Shown here piece after piece: positions 1 through 8,495 of a DNA stretch of 64,000 nucleotides. Source of the DNA: Bradyrhizobium sp. Arg816 (lineage in GTDB: Bacteria > Pseudomonadota > Alphaproteobacteria > Rhizobiales > Xanthobacteraceae); the NCBI RefSeq assembly GCF_029989365.1, contig NZ_JAPRAQ010000011.1, forward strand, positions 124,001 to 188,000. Reading direction: 5' to 3'. Position numbers and translations under genes: made by a program. Numbering within the stretch: position 1 is the stretch's first letter; each line of letters opens with the position of its first letter. The notes under the pieces were generated by a model. The model saw only the letters and a program-made list of their open reading frames with translations. It had not been told where the DNA came from and did no database searches.

Positions 1-2
1 AT

Positions 3-2717
3 CTATCGCTGTTCGACATGTCGGCCGACATCGTGCATGTCGGCACGAGCTACCGCGAGGTGCTCGCGCACAGCGCGGCGCGCGGGAACTTTCCGCAAGA
101 CGAGGTCGACGCGCTGTATACGAAGCGGATCGCGCAGATCGCAGGCGGGAAGCCGTTCCGCACCGAACAGACACTCGCGAGCGGACTCGTCATGGCGCTC
201 GAGCTGAAGCCGCTTCCCGGCGGCGGCTGGATGACGATCTGCGATGACGTCAGCCGCCTCGCCCGGCTCGAGGCGGAATTGCGCGTGCAGACGGAGCGCA
301 GCCAGCACGCGCTCGCCAACATGTCGCATGGCCTCATCATGTACGATGCCGACAGCCGTGTCGTCGTCTGCAACGAGCGGTTCCTGAACCTCTACGATCT
401 CGATTCCGACATTGTGAAGCCGGGCGTCGCGCATTGCTCAGTGATCGAACACTGGATGTCGCGTGGCAACCTGCCGGGCATGCCGAGTGACGAGTTCCGC
501 CACACACGCCTGGAGGACGCGCGCGCTCGTAAGGCGAAGACCCTGCTGGTGATGCGCTATGACGGCCGGATGGTGCAGGCGGTGTCCCGCTTCCTGCCCG
601 ACGGCGGCTGGGTGACGGTGCATGAGGACGTCACCGAGCGGTTGCAGTACGAAGAAGCGCTGCGGCAACAGAACTTCATCCTCGATGCGGCGCTGGAGAA
701 CATGGCGCACGGGCTCGCCTTCTACGACAGCGACATGCGCTTGCGCGTCTGCAACACCACCTACCGCAAGATCTACCGGCTGTCGCCGGAGGAAACCAGG
801 CCTGGCACCCATCTCGGCGAGCTGATCGAGCGGTCGATGGTGAACGGGGCGTTCGCCTCCGAATACAGTCCGCGACAGCTGCTGGAAGCCGCCAGCGCGA
901 GGATCGCGAACCACGATTCCTCGCCGATGCGGCGGCGCATGTCGAACGACACCGTGATCTCGGTGCGCTACTGCGCGCTGCCCGAGGGCGGCTTCGTCGC
1001 CACCTACGAGGACATCACCGACCGCGAGCGCGCGATCGAAGAGCTGAGCGAGCAGTACCGCCGCTTCGACGCGGCGCTGAACAACATGAGCCAGGGCCTG
1101 TGCATGCTCGATGCGAGCCTGCGCGTCATCGTCTGCAATCGCCGCTACATCGAGATGTATGGGCTGTCGCCCGAGATCGTGAAGCCCGGCGTCTCGATGC
1201 GCGAGATCATGCAGCACAGCTGCGATCTCGGCATCCACCCGAACACGACCGCCGCGAAGATCTATGCCGACTATGTCGAGAGGCTGCGCGAGGGCGAACA
1301 CACGCTGCACCGCCACCTGAACGACGGCCGCATCATCAAGCTCAATCACAAGCGGATGGAGCATGGCGGCTGGGTCGTCACCTATGAGGACGTCACCGAG
1401 CGCCACAAGGCCCAGGCCCGCGTGGCGCACATGGCGCAGCACGATTCACTGACCGACCTGCCCAACCGCACGCTGTTCCGCGAGAAAATGGGCGAGGGAC
1501 TGAACCAGGTCGCGATCGCCGGCGGTGCGATGGCCGTGCTGTGCTTCGACCTTGATAATTTCAAGATCGTCAACGACCGCCTCGGCCACGCCGCCGGTGA
1601 TCGGCTTCTGCGCTGGGTCGCGGCACGGCTGAAGGAGAATGTCGGCGAGCATGACACCGTCGCCCGCCTCGGCGGCGACGAGTTCGCCGTTCTCCAGCGC
1701 GGACCGCAGCCGCAATCGGCGGAACGGCTCGCTCGCCGCCTGGTCGAGATCATCGGCCACCCGCCGCCGCTGGAAAGCCAGTCGATCCATGTCGGCGTTT
1801 CCGTCGGCATCGCGATCGCGCCGGATCACGGGCTCGATGCCGACGAGCTGATGAAATGCGCCGACCTCGCACTGTACCAGGCCAAGGCCAAGGGGCGCGG
1901 CGCCTACCAGCTGTTCGAGCCCGAGATGGAGGAAGAGGCGCGCAGCCGGCACGCGCTGGAGCACGATCTGCGCAGCGCGCTTGAAGCACGCGAATTTCAC
2001 CTCGTGTTTCAGCCGCAGGTGCGGCTCGACACCACCGAGCTCACCGGTTTCGAGGCGCTGCTGCGCTGGAAGCACCCCTCGCGCGGCTTCGTCTCCCCCG
2101 CCGAATTCATTCCGCTCGCGGAAGAGAATGGGCTGATCGTCCCGATCGGCGAATGGGTGCTGCGCACGGCCTGCGCGACCGCGGCATCCTGGCCCGATGT
2201 CACTGTCGCGGTCAATTTGTCGCCGGTGCAGTTCCGCGCGCGCGGACTGGTGGCGATGGTCACGAGCGCGCTTGCGGAAGCCGGCCTGCCGCCGCGGCGG
2301 CTCGAGCTCGAGGTCACCGAGACGGCGCTGCTCGACGACAGCGAGGCGACGATCGAGATCCTGCATCAGCTCCGCGCGCTCGGCGTACGCGTCAGCCTCG
2401 ACGATTTCGGCGTCGGCTATTCCTCGCTGAGCTATTTGCGCAAATTTCCGTTCGACCGCATCAAGATCGACCGCTCGTTCGTCGGCACGCTCGGCGAAAG
2501 CCCGGAGAGCGTCGCCATCGTCCGCACCATCGCCAGCCTCGGCTCCGTGCTCGGCGTCGAGACCACGGCGGAAGGCGTCGAGACCATCGAGCAGCTCGAC
2601 TTCGTCCGCGAATGCGGGTGCACCGCAGTCCAGGGCTATTATTTCGGCAGGCCGTGCCCGGCAGCCGAGGTCGGCCACGCGATCGAGCGACTGAACGCGG
2701 TCAGGCGCGTGGCGTGA
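3..2717 (+). CDS. Multi-PAS GGDEF/EAL c-di-GMP protein (5' end outside window)
   Basis: A probable bifunctional cyclic-di-GMP enzyme. The reading frame is open to the left edge, so the ATG at 18 is probably internal. Numbered from it, three full PAS repeats begin near residues 102, 229 and 357, each with the pattern M-x-x-G-L, then V-C-N, then P-G. The tail of a fourth fills residues 1-75. A GGDEF domain starts near 474 (HDSLTDLPNRTLF) with an intact GGDEF at 552-556. An EAL domain follows with EALLRW at 679 and DDFGVGYSSL. The RxxD inhibitory site five residues before GGDEF is absent (G-E-H-D). Both catalytic motifs look intact, so cyclase and phosphodiesterase activity are each possible; the PAS repeats presumably sense a ligand. 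No transmembrane segment is visible in the part shown. Confidence 0.93.
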   Translation, partial: LSLFDMSADIVHVGTSYREVLAHSAARGNFPQDEVDALYTKRIAQIAGGKPFRTEQTLASGLVMALELKPLPGGGWMTICDDVSRLARLEAELRVQTERSQHALANMSHGLIMYDADSRVVVCNERFLNLYDLDSDIVKPGVAHCSVIEHWMSRGNLPGMPSDEFRHTRLEDARARKAKTLLVMRYDGRMVQAVSRFLPDGGWVTVHEDVTERLQYEEALRQQNFILDAALENMAHGLAFYDSDMRLRVCNTTYRKIYRLSPEETRPGTHLGELIERSMVNGAFASEYSPRQLLEAASARIANHDSSPMRRRMSNDTVISVRYCALPEGGFVATYEDITDRERAIEELSEQYRRFDAALNNMSQGLCMLDASLRVIVCNRRYIEMYGLSPEIVKPGVSMREIMQHSCDLGIHPNTTAAKIYADYVERLREGEHTLHRHLNDGRIIKLNHKRMEHGGWVVTYEDVTERHKAQARVAHMAQHDSLTDLPNRTLFREKMGEGLNQVAIAGGAMAVLCFDLDNFKIVNDRLGHAAGDRLLRWVAARLKENVGEHDTVARLGGDEFAVLQRGPQPQSAERLARRLVEIIGHPPPLESQSIHVGVSVGIAIAPDHGLDADELMKCADLALYQAKAKGRGAYQLFEPEMEEEARSRHALEHDLRSALEAREFHLVFQPQVRLDTTELTGFEALLRWKHPSRGFVSPAEFIPLAEENGLIVPIGEWVLRTACATAASWPDVTVAVNLSPVQFRARGLVAMVTSALAEAGLPPRRLELEVTETALLDDSEATIEILHQLRALGVRVSLDDFGVGYSSLSYLRKFPFDRIKIDRSFVGTLGESPESVAIVRTIASLGSVLGVETTAEGVETIEQLDFVRECGCTAVQGYYFGRPCPAAEVGHAIERLNAVRRVA

Positions 2718-2749
2718 CGCTCCGCTTCACCTCGCCGCTCTCTCTATCG

Positions 2750-3049
2750 TTACGCCCGACACGACCTCAGGCGATTGAGCGTGGCACGATCGGCCGATGC
2801 GAGCGCATTGCTCCACTCCCGTTCGGAGAGGTCTCCGACCAGGCTGGAAAGGCTGATGGCAAGCGCACGAAGCCGCGCATTCTCCTCAAGAAGCAAGAAA
2901 ACGTCGTTCGACGGGGATTCATCGTCAGAAAAGCTAGCGCCTTCGCAGAGCTGCTGCGACAAGAGTTCGAAAGACTCATCACGCACGATATCTTCGGCAG
3001 TGGAAATCAGCTTCTGTCTCTTATGACGCACTAAATCTTCATCACTCAT
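2750..3049 (-). CDS. Small hypothetical protein
   Basis: A 99-residue acidic protein that I do not recognise. It starts at an ATG preceded by a GGGGAA stretch 6-7 bases upstream. The sequence is rich in Leu, Ser, Glu and Asp, with a leucine-rich stretch around residues 50-75 (LLLEENARLRALAISL) that could form a coiled coil. No signal peptide or membrane segment is visible. It converges with the multi-PAS gene, leaving only 32 bases between them. Its base composition looks less GC-rich than its neighbours. Coding status rests on the start site, the open frame and lack of a better candidate here. Confidence 0.55.
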   Translation of the reverse strand: MSDEDLVRHKRQKLISTAEDIVRDESFELLSQQLCEGASFSDDESPSNDVFLLLEENARLRALAISLSSLVGDLSEREWSNALASADRATLNRLRSCRA

Positions 3050-3175
3050 GGCAAATTCCCCAACTCAGGACATGCCTCCAACCGCATTTGGATACATCGA
3101 TTGAGTCGGCGGCGGATTTGAGTCCGAAATGGGCTCGCAGGGTGTGCGCCTCGTGTCCCCCGCCGCCTCACTTGC

Positions 3176-3646
3176 TCATTCGTTCGCTTCACCGGCGTCT
3201 TTCAGACCGGCTCGCAGTGCGGTCACGACGCGATGGGCCACGTCGATATCCCTGACCGACAATCCATCCGCAAGGCCGTTGACCCACGGGACCTGCAAAC
3301 GGCCGGCGGCATCGTAGACCTGCCTGCCGTTGTCGGTGAGGACCACGAGCTGCGCCCGGCGGTGATGCGGGTTGACCTCGAACACAACGAGACCATCGCG
3401 CGCGAGGTCGTTGACGATGCGCTGCACGTTCTGGCGATTGGCGCCGAGATTGCGGGCGAGCCAGGCGACCGGCTCCGGCCGCTCGGCGTCGGCGATCGCC
3501 CCCAGTATCTGCCAGCGCGCGCTGGTGAGACCAAGCGACGTCACCAGCCGGTCGCCGGCGGTCAGAAGCAGGCTGTTGGCACGGAACAGGTCGAGGATGA
3601 GGCCGGTCAGGGCTTCGCCCGCCGGGGTCCGCTTGGCCTTGTTCAT
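3176..3646 (-). CDS. MarR-family transcriptional regulator
   Basis: A 156-residue winged-helix repressor of the MarR type. The DNA-binding core is visible: a helix-turn-helix around residues 60-85 (WLARNLGANRQNVQRIV) followed by the wing and a typical arginine-rich LVVLTDNGR segment. MarR proteins bind as dimers to palindromes and are usually relieved by small phenolic or oxidised ligands. It is transcribed divergently from a small monooxygenase-like gene with 97 bases between the start codons. That spacer carries two related 18-base operators, so autoregulation and control of the neighbour are likely (inference). The start ATG is the first in frame. Confidence 0.88.
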   Translation of the reverse strand: MNKAKRTPAGEALTGLILDLFRANSLLLTAGDRLVTSLGLTSARWQILGAIADAERPEPVAWLARNLGANRQNVQRIVNDLARDGLVVFEVNPHHRRAQLVVLTDNGRQVYDAAGRLQVPWVNGLADGLSVRDIDVAHRVVTALRAGLKDAGEANE

Positions 3647-3665
3647 TTGGCACTATTGCTCCGTA

Positions 3666-3694
3666 TTGACACCATGATGTCAAATACCTATATC
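3666..3694 (+). promoter_or_regulatory. Promoter with overlapping palindromic operator 1
   Basis: TTGACA (3666-3671), a 17-base spacer and TATATC (3689-3694) form a good sigma70-type promoter reading toward the ABM gene. The -35 is also the left arm of a perfect inverted repeat, TTGACA-N6-TGTCAA (3666-3683), so a bound repressor would cover the -35 and half the spacer. The likely ligand protein is the divergent MarR regulator. Confidence 0.6.
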
Positions 3695-3707
3695 CGGGAC
3701 TGTCGAA

Positions 3708-3725
3708 TTGACATTATGACACCAA
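3708..3725. promoter_or_regulatory. Operator 2, related to operator 1
   Basis: An 18-base site whose reverse complement ends in the same ATGTCAA half as operator 1, with the other half diverged (TTGG for TTGA). Its centre is 42 bases from the centre of operator 1, about four helical turns, so two dimers could sit on one DNA face. It lies immediately before the ABM start codon. Confidence 0.5.
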
Positions 3726-3743
3726 ATTGACCGGAGCAATGTC

Positions 3744-4112
3744 ATGCCTCACATGCGTCCCCTCGACCCTGCCTTCCCGATCGACCGTCAGATCGCGCTC
3801 GAAACCGGCCCCGTGGTGCTCATCAACGTGTTCACGCTCGACGCCGAGGATGAGCAGGGCTTCCTCAAGACGTGGCAGGACGACGCCACCTTCATGAAAC
3901 GCCAGCCCGGTTTCATCTCCACCCAGCTTCACCGCGCCGTCGGCGACAGCCCGACCTATCTGAATTACGCGGTGTGGGAATCCAACGCGGATTTCCGCGC
4001 CGCTTTCACCCACCCGGAATTCCGCGCAAAGATCGCCGCCTACCCCGCATCTGCCGTCGCGAGCCCGCATCTGTTCCAGAAGGTCGCGGTGCCCGGTATT
4101 TGCGTGGGGTAG
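3744..4112 (+). CDS. Antibiotic biosynthesis monooxygenase (ABM) family protein
   Basis: A 122-residue single-domain protein with the dimeric ferredoxin-like ABM fold. The fold is suggested by VVLINVFTLDAEDEQGFL, then the W-x-D-D-A-x-F-M and QPGFISTQLHR segments and the later YLNYAVWES strand. Members include quinol monooxygenases and haem-degrading enzymes, and many are uncharacterised. Its promoter overlaps an operator of the divergent MarR gene, which fits induction by a quinone or phenol that the enzyme would oxidise (inference). The exact substrate cannot be read from the sequence. Confidence 0.82.
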   Translation: MPHMRPLDPAFPIDRQIALETGPVVLINVFTLDAEDEQGFLKTWQDDATFMKRQPGFISTQLHRAVGDSPTYLNYAVWESNADFRAAFTHPEFRAKIAAYPASAVASPHLFQKVAVPGICVG

Positions 4113-4121
4113 CGGCCACAT

Positions 4122-4201
4122 CGTCATTGTCCGCGCAGCGAAGCAATCCAGACTGCCGCGGGGGAAAGATTCTGGATTGCTTCGCTGCGCTCGCAATGAC
4201 G
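4122..4201. repeat. Family A inverted repeat, copy 1
   Basis: Two inverted halves of about 30 bases flank a short centre; the core is GCGAAGCAATCCAG and its complement CTGGATTGCTTCGC. The left arm has a small deletion relative to other copies. It lies in a convergent gap. Other copies are at 13188, 15818 and 59345. Confidence 0.9.
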
Positions 4202-4230
4202 GAGGAGAGAGTCGAGCCCACAAGCGCAAT

Positions 4231-4324
4231 CGTACGGTCGGCAAAGGCGCGCTTGCGCCGTGCCCTCCATCTCTCTCGCCGTGTGGTGTCGATGGTGGGC
4301 ACGCTTCGCTTTGCCCACCCTACG
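4231..4324. repeat. Family B inverted repeat, copy 1
   Basis: The right half, ATGGTGGGCACGCTTCGC to GCCCACCCTACG, matches the element at 56672. The left half is degenerate (GGTCGGCAAAGGCG, then GTGCCCTCCAT). It sits directly beside family A copy 1, so this convergent gap is almost entirely repeat. Confidence 0.8.
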
Positions 4325-4329
4325 ATATC

Positions 4330-6066
4330 TCAGCTCGCCGCAGGCAGCACGTTATCCGGCGGCGTGCCCCATGGGCGGTCGGCTGAGGCGAGCCCGATCA
4401 GGCGGCCCTGGATGTAGTCGCAGCCCCAGTCGCGCAGCATGGCGGCGGCCTCTCCGTCCTGCACCCACTCGGCGACCGTCTTGATGTCGAGGCGGCGGGC
4501 GAGGTCGATCAGGGTCTGCACGAAGGCGCGGTCATCGGCCGAACGGGTGATGTTCTGCACGAAGGCGCCGTCGATCTTGACGATATCGACGCCGAGCTTG
4601 CGCAGGTTTCGGAACGAAGTGTAGCCGGCGCCGAAATCGTCGATGGCGATGCGGCTGCCGAAATTCTTCAGCCGCGTGACGAAGCCGCGCACGTCATCGA
4701 TGTCCTGGATCGCGACCGTCTCGGTGATCTCGACGATCAGCCGCTCGGCGACGCCGGGGTGGGCCAGCATCAGCGACTCGATTCCCGCCCACCAGTCCGG
4801 ATCCATCGTCGTATCAGGCGAGATGTTGAGGCTGAGGCAGATGTCGGGCGCGGCCGCGAGCTCGGCGACCACAAGCTCGAGCACGCGGTGATCGACCAGG
4901 CGGATCAGGCCGAGCCGTTCGGCAACCGGCACGATGTCGGGAGCCAGCAGCACCTGGCCGTCGCCCTGGTCCATCCGCACCAGGCATTCGTGGAACGCGC
5001 GCTCGTGCGAGACGGCCGAGACAACCGGCTCATAGGCGAGCTTGATGCGGCGCTCGTTCAGCGCGGTGACGATCTCGTCGGTGACACGGATGTTGACGCG
5101 GCGCTGTGCGTCACGCGCGGCATCCGGGCGCCACGCCGCGAACGAACCGACGCGGCGTTGTTTTGCCGCGTCCAGCGTCTCATGGGCGCGATTGACGGCC
5201 TCGTCGGTGTTGCGGGCGTAGCGCGGCACGCTGACCGCGCCGATCGACGCCGTGACCGAGACCGGGCCGGATTTGGTCGGCACCACCTCGTCGCGGATGC
5301 CGGCAAGGAAGCGCTCGGCGGCGACGTTCATGTCATCGACGGTGCAGTTCTTCAGGATCAGGCCGAACTTGTTGCCGGAGAAACGGCCGAGCACGTCGCC
5401 GCCGCGCAGGCGGGCGCGGATGCGCTTGGCCACGTCGAGGATCACGGCGTCCGCGACATCGAAGCCGAAAGCGTCGTTGACGCGGGCGAGATGATCGATG
5501 CCGACCAGCATGAAGGCTGCGGTCGAGCGGAAGCGGGTGGTCTCCTCGATCGCCTCGGCCAGCGCCGCGATCAGGTGGGAACGATTGAGCTCGCCGGTCA
5601 GGGGATCAAGCCGAGCCAGCTTGGTCAATTCCTCGTCGCGGGCGTGGCGCTCATTGTTGATGCGGATGGAGCCGATCGCGCGCACCGGGCGGCCATCGGG
5701 GCCGGCGAACCAGCGGCCGGTCTCCTCGATCCAGACCACGGGATCGGCGGCGCTCATGCGCACGCCGTATTCGACCCGGTAGGGCGTGCCGTCGGCGCCG
5801 TGCACCGGCGAGGTCTGCGCCAGCGCGGCGGTCCGCAGCGTCTGCGCGGGCTCGATCAGCTTGGCGAATTCGGCGCCAGTCGCGAGCCGCTCGGGCGGGA
5901 TGCCGGGAAAGACGCTGGCGACCTGCTCACCCCACACGATGGAATCGCTGGCGATGTCCCAGGCGAAAACGGCCTGACCAAGAGCGGCCAGGATGTCGGA
6001 GGCTTGCGGCAATGCAGGGGTCAAAATCGCCTCGTTTCGGGACAGCGGGGAGTCCTGAGTCGGCAC
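4330..6066 (-). CDS. PAS-GGDEF(degenerate)-EAL c-di-GMP protein
   Basis: A 578-residue soluble protein, probably a c-di-GMP phosphodiesterase with a regulatory GGDEF domain. Residues 25-140 resemble a PAS domain. In the GGDEF domain the signature is SGNKF (230-234), which lacks the catalytic acidic residues, but the RxxD inhibitory site is kept (RGGD, 221-224). The EAL domain has E360-C-L instead of EAL yet keeps N414, E446, D476, D477, K497, E533 and Q553, the metal and catalytic residues of active enzymes. The start is a GTG; no stronger upstream site is seen. I infer a nucleotide-sensing, cyclase-dead module in front of an active hydrolase. Confidence 0.93.
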   Translation of the reverse strand: MPTQDSPLSRNEAILTPALPQASDILAALGQAVFAWDIASDSIVWGEQVASVFPGIPPERLATGAEFAKLIEPAQTLRTAALAQTSPVHGADGTPYRVEYGVRMSAADPVVWIEETGRWFAGPDGRPVRAIGSIRINNERHARDEELTKLARLDPLTGELNRSHLIAALAEAIEETTRFRSTAAFMLVGIDHLARVNDAFGFDVADAVILDVAKRIRARLRGGDVLGRFSGNKFGLILKNCTVDDMNVAAERFLAGIRDEVVPTKSGPVSVTASIGAVSVPRYARNTDEAVNRAHETLDAAKQRRVGSFAAWRPDAARDAQRRVNIRVTDEIVTALNERRIKLAYEPVVSAVSHERAFHECLVRMDQGDGQVLLAPDIVPVAERLGLIRLVDHRVLELVVAELAAAPDICLSLNISPDTTMDPDWWAGIESLMLAHPGVAERLIVEITETVAIQDIDDVRGFVTRLKNFGSRIAIDDFGAGYTSFRNLRKLGVDIVKIDGAFVQNITRSADDRAFVQTLIDLARRLDIKTVAEWVQDGEAAAMLRDWGCDYIQGRLIGLASADRPWGTPPDNVLPAAS

Positions 6067-6245
6067 AGAATACGGCCAGATTCGACTCCGACTCTAGGCA
6101 AAGTTCATAAACAATTTGGAAACCATGTTTCGCAGGCCCGCGGAACCAAACCGGCCCGGCCGGCATAGGCCTTGCGAGTACATGACACGCACCGGCGCCG
6201 GCGTCTCGAAACGCGACAGGCCTCGCCGGATCAACGGTGATTGCG

Positions 6246-6506
6246 ATGTTAAGTACTGATCGATCGGACGGCGCGGACAACGGCACGGGCACGGCCCTGG
6301 TGACGCTGCTGCCGACGTTGCAGTGGGTCCACAAGGCGCCGCTGCCCCGTCCCGATCCGAGCTTCGTCACCCAACTCATCGCCAACGCCGAGCACCTGCC
6401 CCAGGCGAGCCGGCTCCGCCGCGCCTCTTCCGAGGATGCGCAGATGGCCTATGGCGACAAGCGCCCGCTTCCGAGCGTCACCGCGCGCACGCGGCAGGTG
6501 GCTTGA
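6246..6506 (+). CDS. Small conserved hypothetical protein
   Basis: An 86-residue protein from the ATG at 6246; a GTG at 6237 would add three residues. The central segment PDPSFVTQLIANAEHLPQ, followed by a basic LRRAS and DAQMAY, resembles short unnamed proteins I recall from many Rhizobiales genomes. No signal, membrane segment or catalytic motif is visible. It lies alone, converging on the membrane protein at 6529 with a 22-base gap. The function is unknown. Confidence 0.6.
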   Translation: MLSTDRSDGADNGTGTALVTLLPTLQWVHKAPLPRPDPSFVTQLIANAEHLPQASRLRRASSEDAQMAYGDKRPLPSVTARTRQVA

Positions 6507-6528
6507 AGTAGAGGTGGCTTGAAGCAGA

Positions 6529-7164
6529 TCAGCGCGGCGCGTCGGGAGACGGCGGCGTGCCGTTGCCCGGCTGCAAGTCCGGCGATGGGATTTCCGGCGA
6601 GGGCGGGTTCACCGGCTTCGGCGCGGGGTGATCCTTCAGCACGGATTCGGCGACCGACTGCGCGGAAGGCGCGGGTGGCACCGCCGGCGCAGACACCGGC
6701 TCGAACTTGGATTCGGACGCCGCATCGTCCGTTGCCGCTTCGGCCTGGCGCTTGGCCTTGCGCGGCGCCGGCACTGCCGTCTCCGCGACATAGGTGACGC
6801 GGCGGCGCGTGCGCTGGGCGATACCGCCGAGGAAATCGGCCATCGCGAGCAGCACCAGCAGGAAATAGGTGGAGTTGCCGAATTTGGGCCACATCACGAA
6901 TTCGGCCGCGGCAGCACCGAACACGATCAGCGACAGCAGATGATCCATCAGGAATTTCGAGCCGGGCCGCGCGCCTTTGACCACCTCTAACAGCAGCAAC
7001 ACGATACCGAGCGCGAGCATCACGTCGGCAAGCGTGACCGCCCAGGTCTCGCCCGTGATCATCGGCACCTTGAACAGCACGTCCGTAAAGGACACGGTCG
7101 GCATCAGGAAGGCGATGATGTTGTAGACCGCGAGCGGGATCAGGAGCAGCGGGAAACCGACCAT
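6529..7164 (-). CDS. Conserved inner-membrane protein with Pro/Ala-rich tail
   Basis: A 211-residue protein with about four hydrophobic segments in the first 120 residues (starting MVGFPLLLIPLAVYNIIAF), then a basic RTRRR stretch and a roughly 90-residue Pro/Ala-rich, probably disordered and cytoplasmic tail. I chose the ATG at 7164 because AGAAGG precedes it at a workable distance and the protein then begins with a membrane segment. An ATG at 7245 would add 27 residues but has no ribosome site. The function is unknown. It is followed, in the opposite sense of transcription, by the small 6246 gene. Confidence 0.75.
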   Translation of the reverse strand: MVGFPLLLIPLAVYNIIAFLMPTVSFTDVLFKVPMITGETWAVTLADVMLALGIVLLLLEVVKGARPGSKFLMDHLLSLIVFGAAAAEFVMWPKFGNSTYFLLVLLAMADFLGGIAQRTRRRVTYVAETAVPAPRKAKRQAEAATDDAASESKFEPVSAPAVPPAPSAQSVAESVLKDHPAPKPVNPPSPEIPSPDLQPGNGTPPSPDAPR

Positions 7165-7307
7165 CGGCGAAATGCCTTCTCGATCAAGATATCCGGACAG
7201 AACAATGCGGCCGCGAAGCATTAGCTCCGCCGCCGTCACTGTCATATCTCATTGGGTGGCCGAAATCAGGCAGGCGAAATGATCCTGCCCGGAGAAAGGT
7301 CCTAAAT

Positions 7308-7490
7308 TCAGGACTCTTTCTTCTTCAGGACCTGACGGCCCTTGTACATGCCGGTCTTGAGGTCGAGATGGTGCGGACGACGGAGCTCGCCGGAGTCCTT
7401 GTCTTCCACATAGGTCGGCTTCTTGATGGCGTCTGCCGAGCGGCGCATGCCACGACGCGACGGCGAGGTTTTTCTTCTCGGAACGGCCAT
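7308..7490 (-). CDS. rpmF: 50S ribosomal protein L32
   Basis: A 60-residue basic protein that matches bacterial L32 over its whole length: the N-terminus [18 protein letters not shown], a central H-H-L-D-L and the C-terminal GRQVLKKK. L32 is a structural component of the large ribosomal subunit near the peptidyl-transferase region. This is the cysteine-free type, so it does not depend on zinc. It is a stand-alone gene here, between the membrane protein and mtgA on the same strand, rather than in the plsX-fabH context of some bacteria. Confidence 0.97.
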   Translation of the reverse strand: MAVPRRKTSPSRRGMRRSADAIKKPTYVEDKDSGELRRPHHLDLKTGMYKGRQVLKKKES

Positions 7491-7659
7491 TTCAATATCC
7501 TCTAGGGATTGGTGTTGTCAGGGCATCGTCCGCGAGGGGACGGCTCAGCACCCGCAAACCGAGGCGAGCTGAATGCCGATCAAGGCCGGGCTTATAGAGG
7601 AAGGCTGGCCGTAAATCTAGGCTTTTGGACCGGAAAATACGTCCGGAAAGGGCCCAGAA

Positions 7660-8334
7660 TCAGCGATTTTCCCGCCAACAGGTCAAAAGCGAGTTCGCCT
7701 GCGCCCTCGCCACATAGGTCCCTGCCAGCCGGCGGACGCCAGGCCCGGGGGTCCGGGCGCTCCGTTTGACCGGATTGGGCAGGATCGAGGCCAGAAGTGC
7801 CGCCTCCCGGGGCGAGAGGTTGGCCGCCGATTTGCCAAAGGCATAGGCGCTGGCCGCCTCGACCCCAAACTGGCCCTGCGGGCCGAGCTCGGCGATGTTG
7901 ACGTAAATCTCGAGGATTCGCGCCTTGGGCAGGACGAAATCGATCCACAGCGCCAGCGGGAATTCCAGCGCCTTGCGGACGAAATCCCGCCCCTGCCAGA
8001 GGAACAGGTTCTTTGCCACCTGCTGGGTGATGGTGGAGGCGCCCCGGAAGGGCGTACCGTCCTCCTTCGCATCGTCGATCGCCTCGCGCAGCGCGCCCCA
8101 GTCGATGCCGTGATGCTTGCAGAAATGGGCGTCCTCGGCCGCCACCACCGATCGCGGCAGTGAGGGCGACATCGCGGCCAGATCGATCCACTCCCGATGC
8201 ATCGGCGCGCCCCGGAGCGACCGCCAGGCCATCAGCGTCGAAACCGGATGGCCGGTGCGGTAGAACGGCGCGATCACGTAGGGCGCGAGAGCCACGACCA
8301 AGAGCGCTACCAGCAGGATCTTGACGATGCGCAA
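7660..8334 (-). CDS. mtgA: Monofunctional biosynthetic peptidoglycan transglycosylase
   Basis: A 224-residue GT51 glycosyltransferase that polymerises lipid II into glycan strands at the periplasmic face of the inner membrane. One N-terminal membrane anchor ([19 protein letters not shown]) precedes the catalytic domain with [16 protein letters not shown] (catalytic Glu), [16 protein letters not shown] and an [12 protein letters not shown] segment. The best start is TTG at 8334, because GGAAAGG lies five bases upstream. The longer open frame to 8634 runs into the ispA gene and encodes nothing membrane-like. It is divergent from ispA, with about 160 bases between the starts. Confidence 0.93.
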   Translation of the reverse strand: MRIVKILLVALLVVALAPYVIAPFYRTGHPVSTLMAWRSLRGAPMHREWIDLAAMSPSLPRSVVAAEDAHFCKHHGIDWGALREAIDDAKEDGTPFRGASTITQQVAKNLFLWQGRDFVRKALEFPLALWIDFVLPKARILEIYVNIAELGPQGQFGVEAASAYAFGKSAANLSPREAALLASILPNPVKRSARTPGPGVRRLAGTYVARAQANSLLTCWRENR

Positions 8335-8495
8335 ATCGACCTTTCCGGCGCAAAATGAAACGCGGCCACGGATCCCGCCATTAAGTCTGTGATAATTCGG
8401 GCCTTTTCCAGCACTTTTTAGGCCTTCCAAACGATTGACTGGGGCGGGCGCATAAAGGATTGTCCCGCCGAATTTTAGTTCTGGAGCCCTTCTTG

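Noticed and set aside
1446-2678. Long minus-strand open frame (410 codons) opposite the multi-PAS gene
   Set aside because: Antisense shadow of GC-rich coding sequence; the translation is compositionally odd (rich in Arg, Asp, Glu, Ala) and matches no domain I know.
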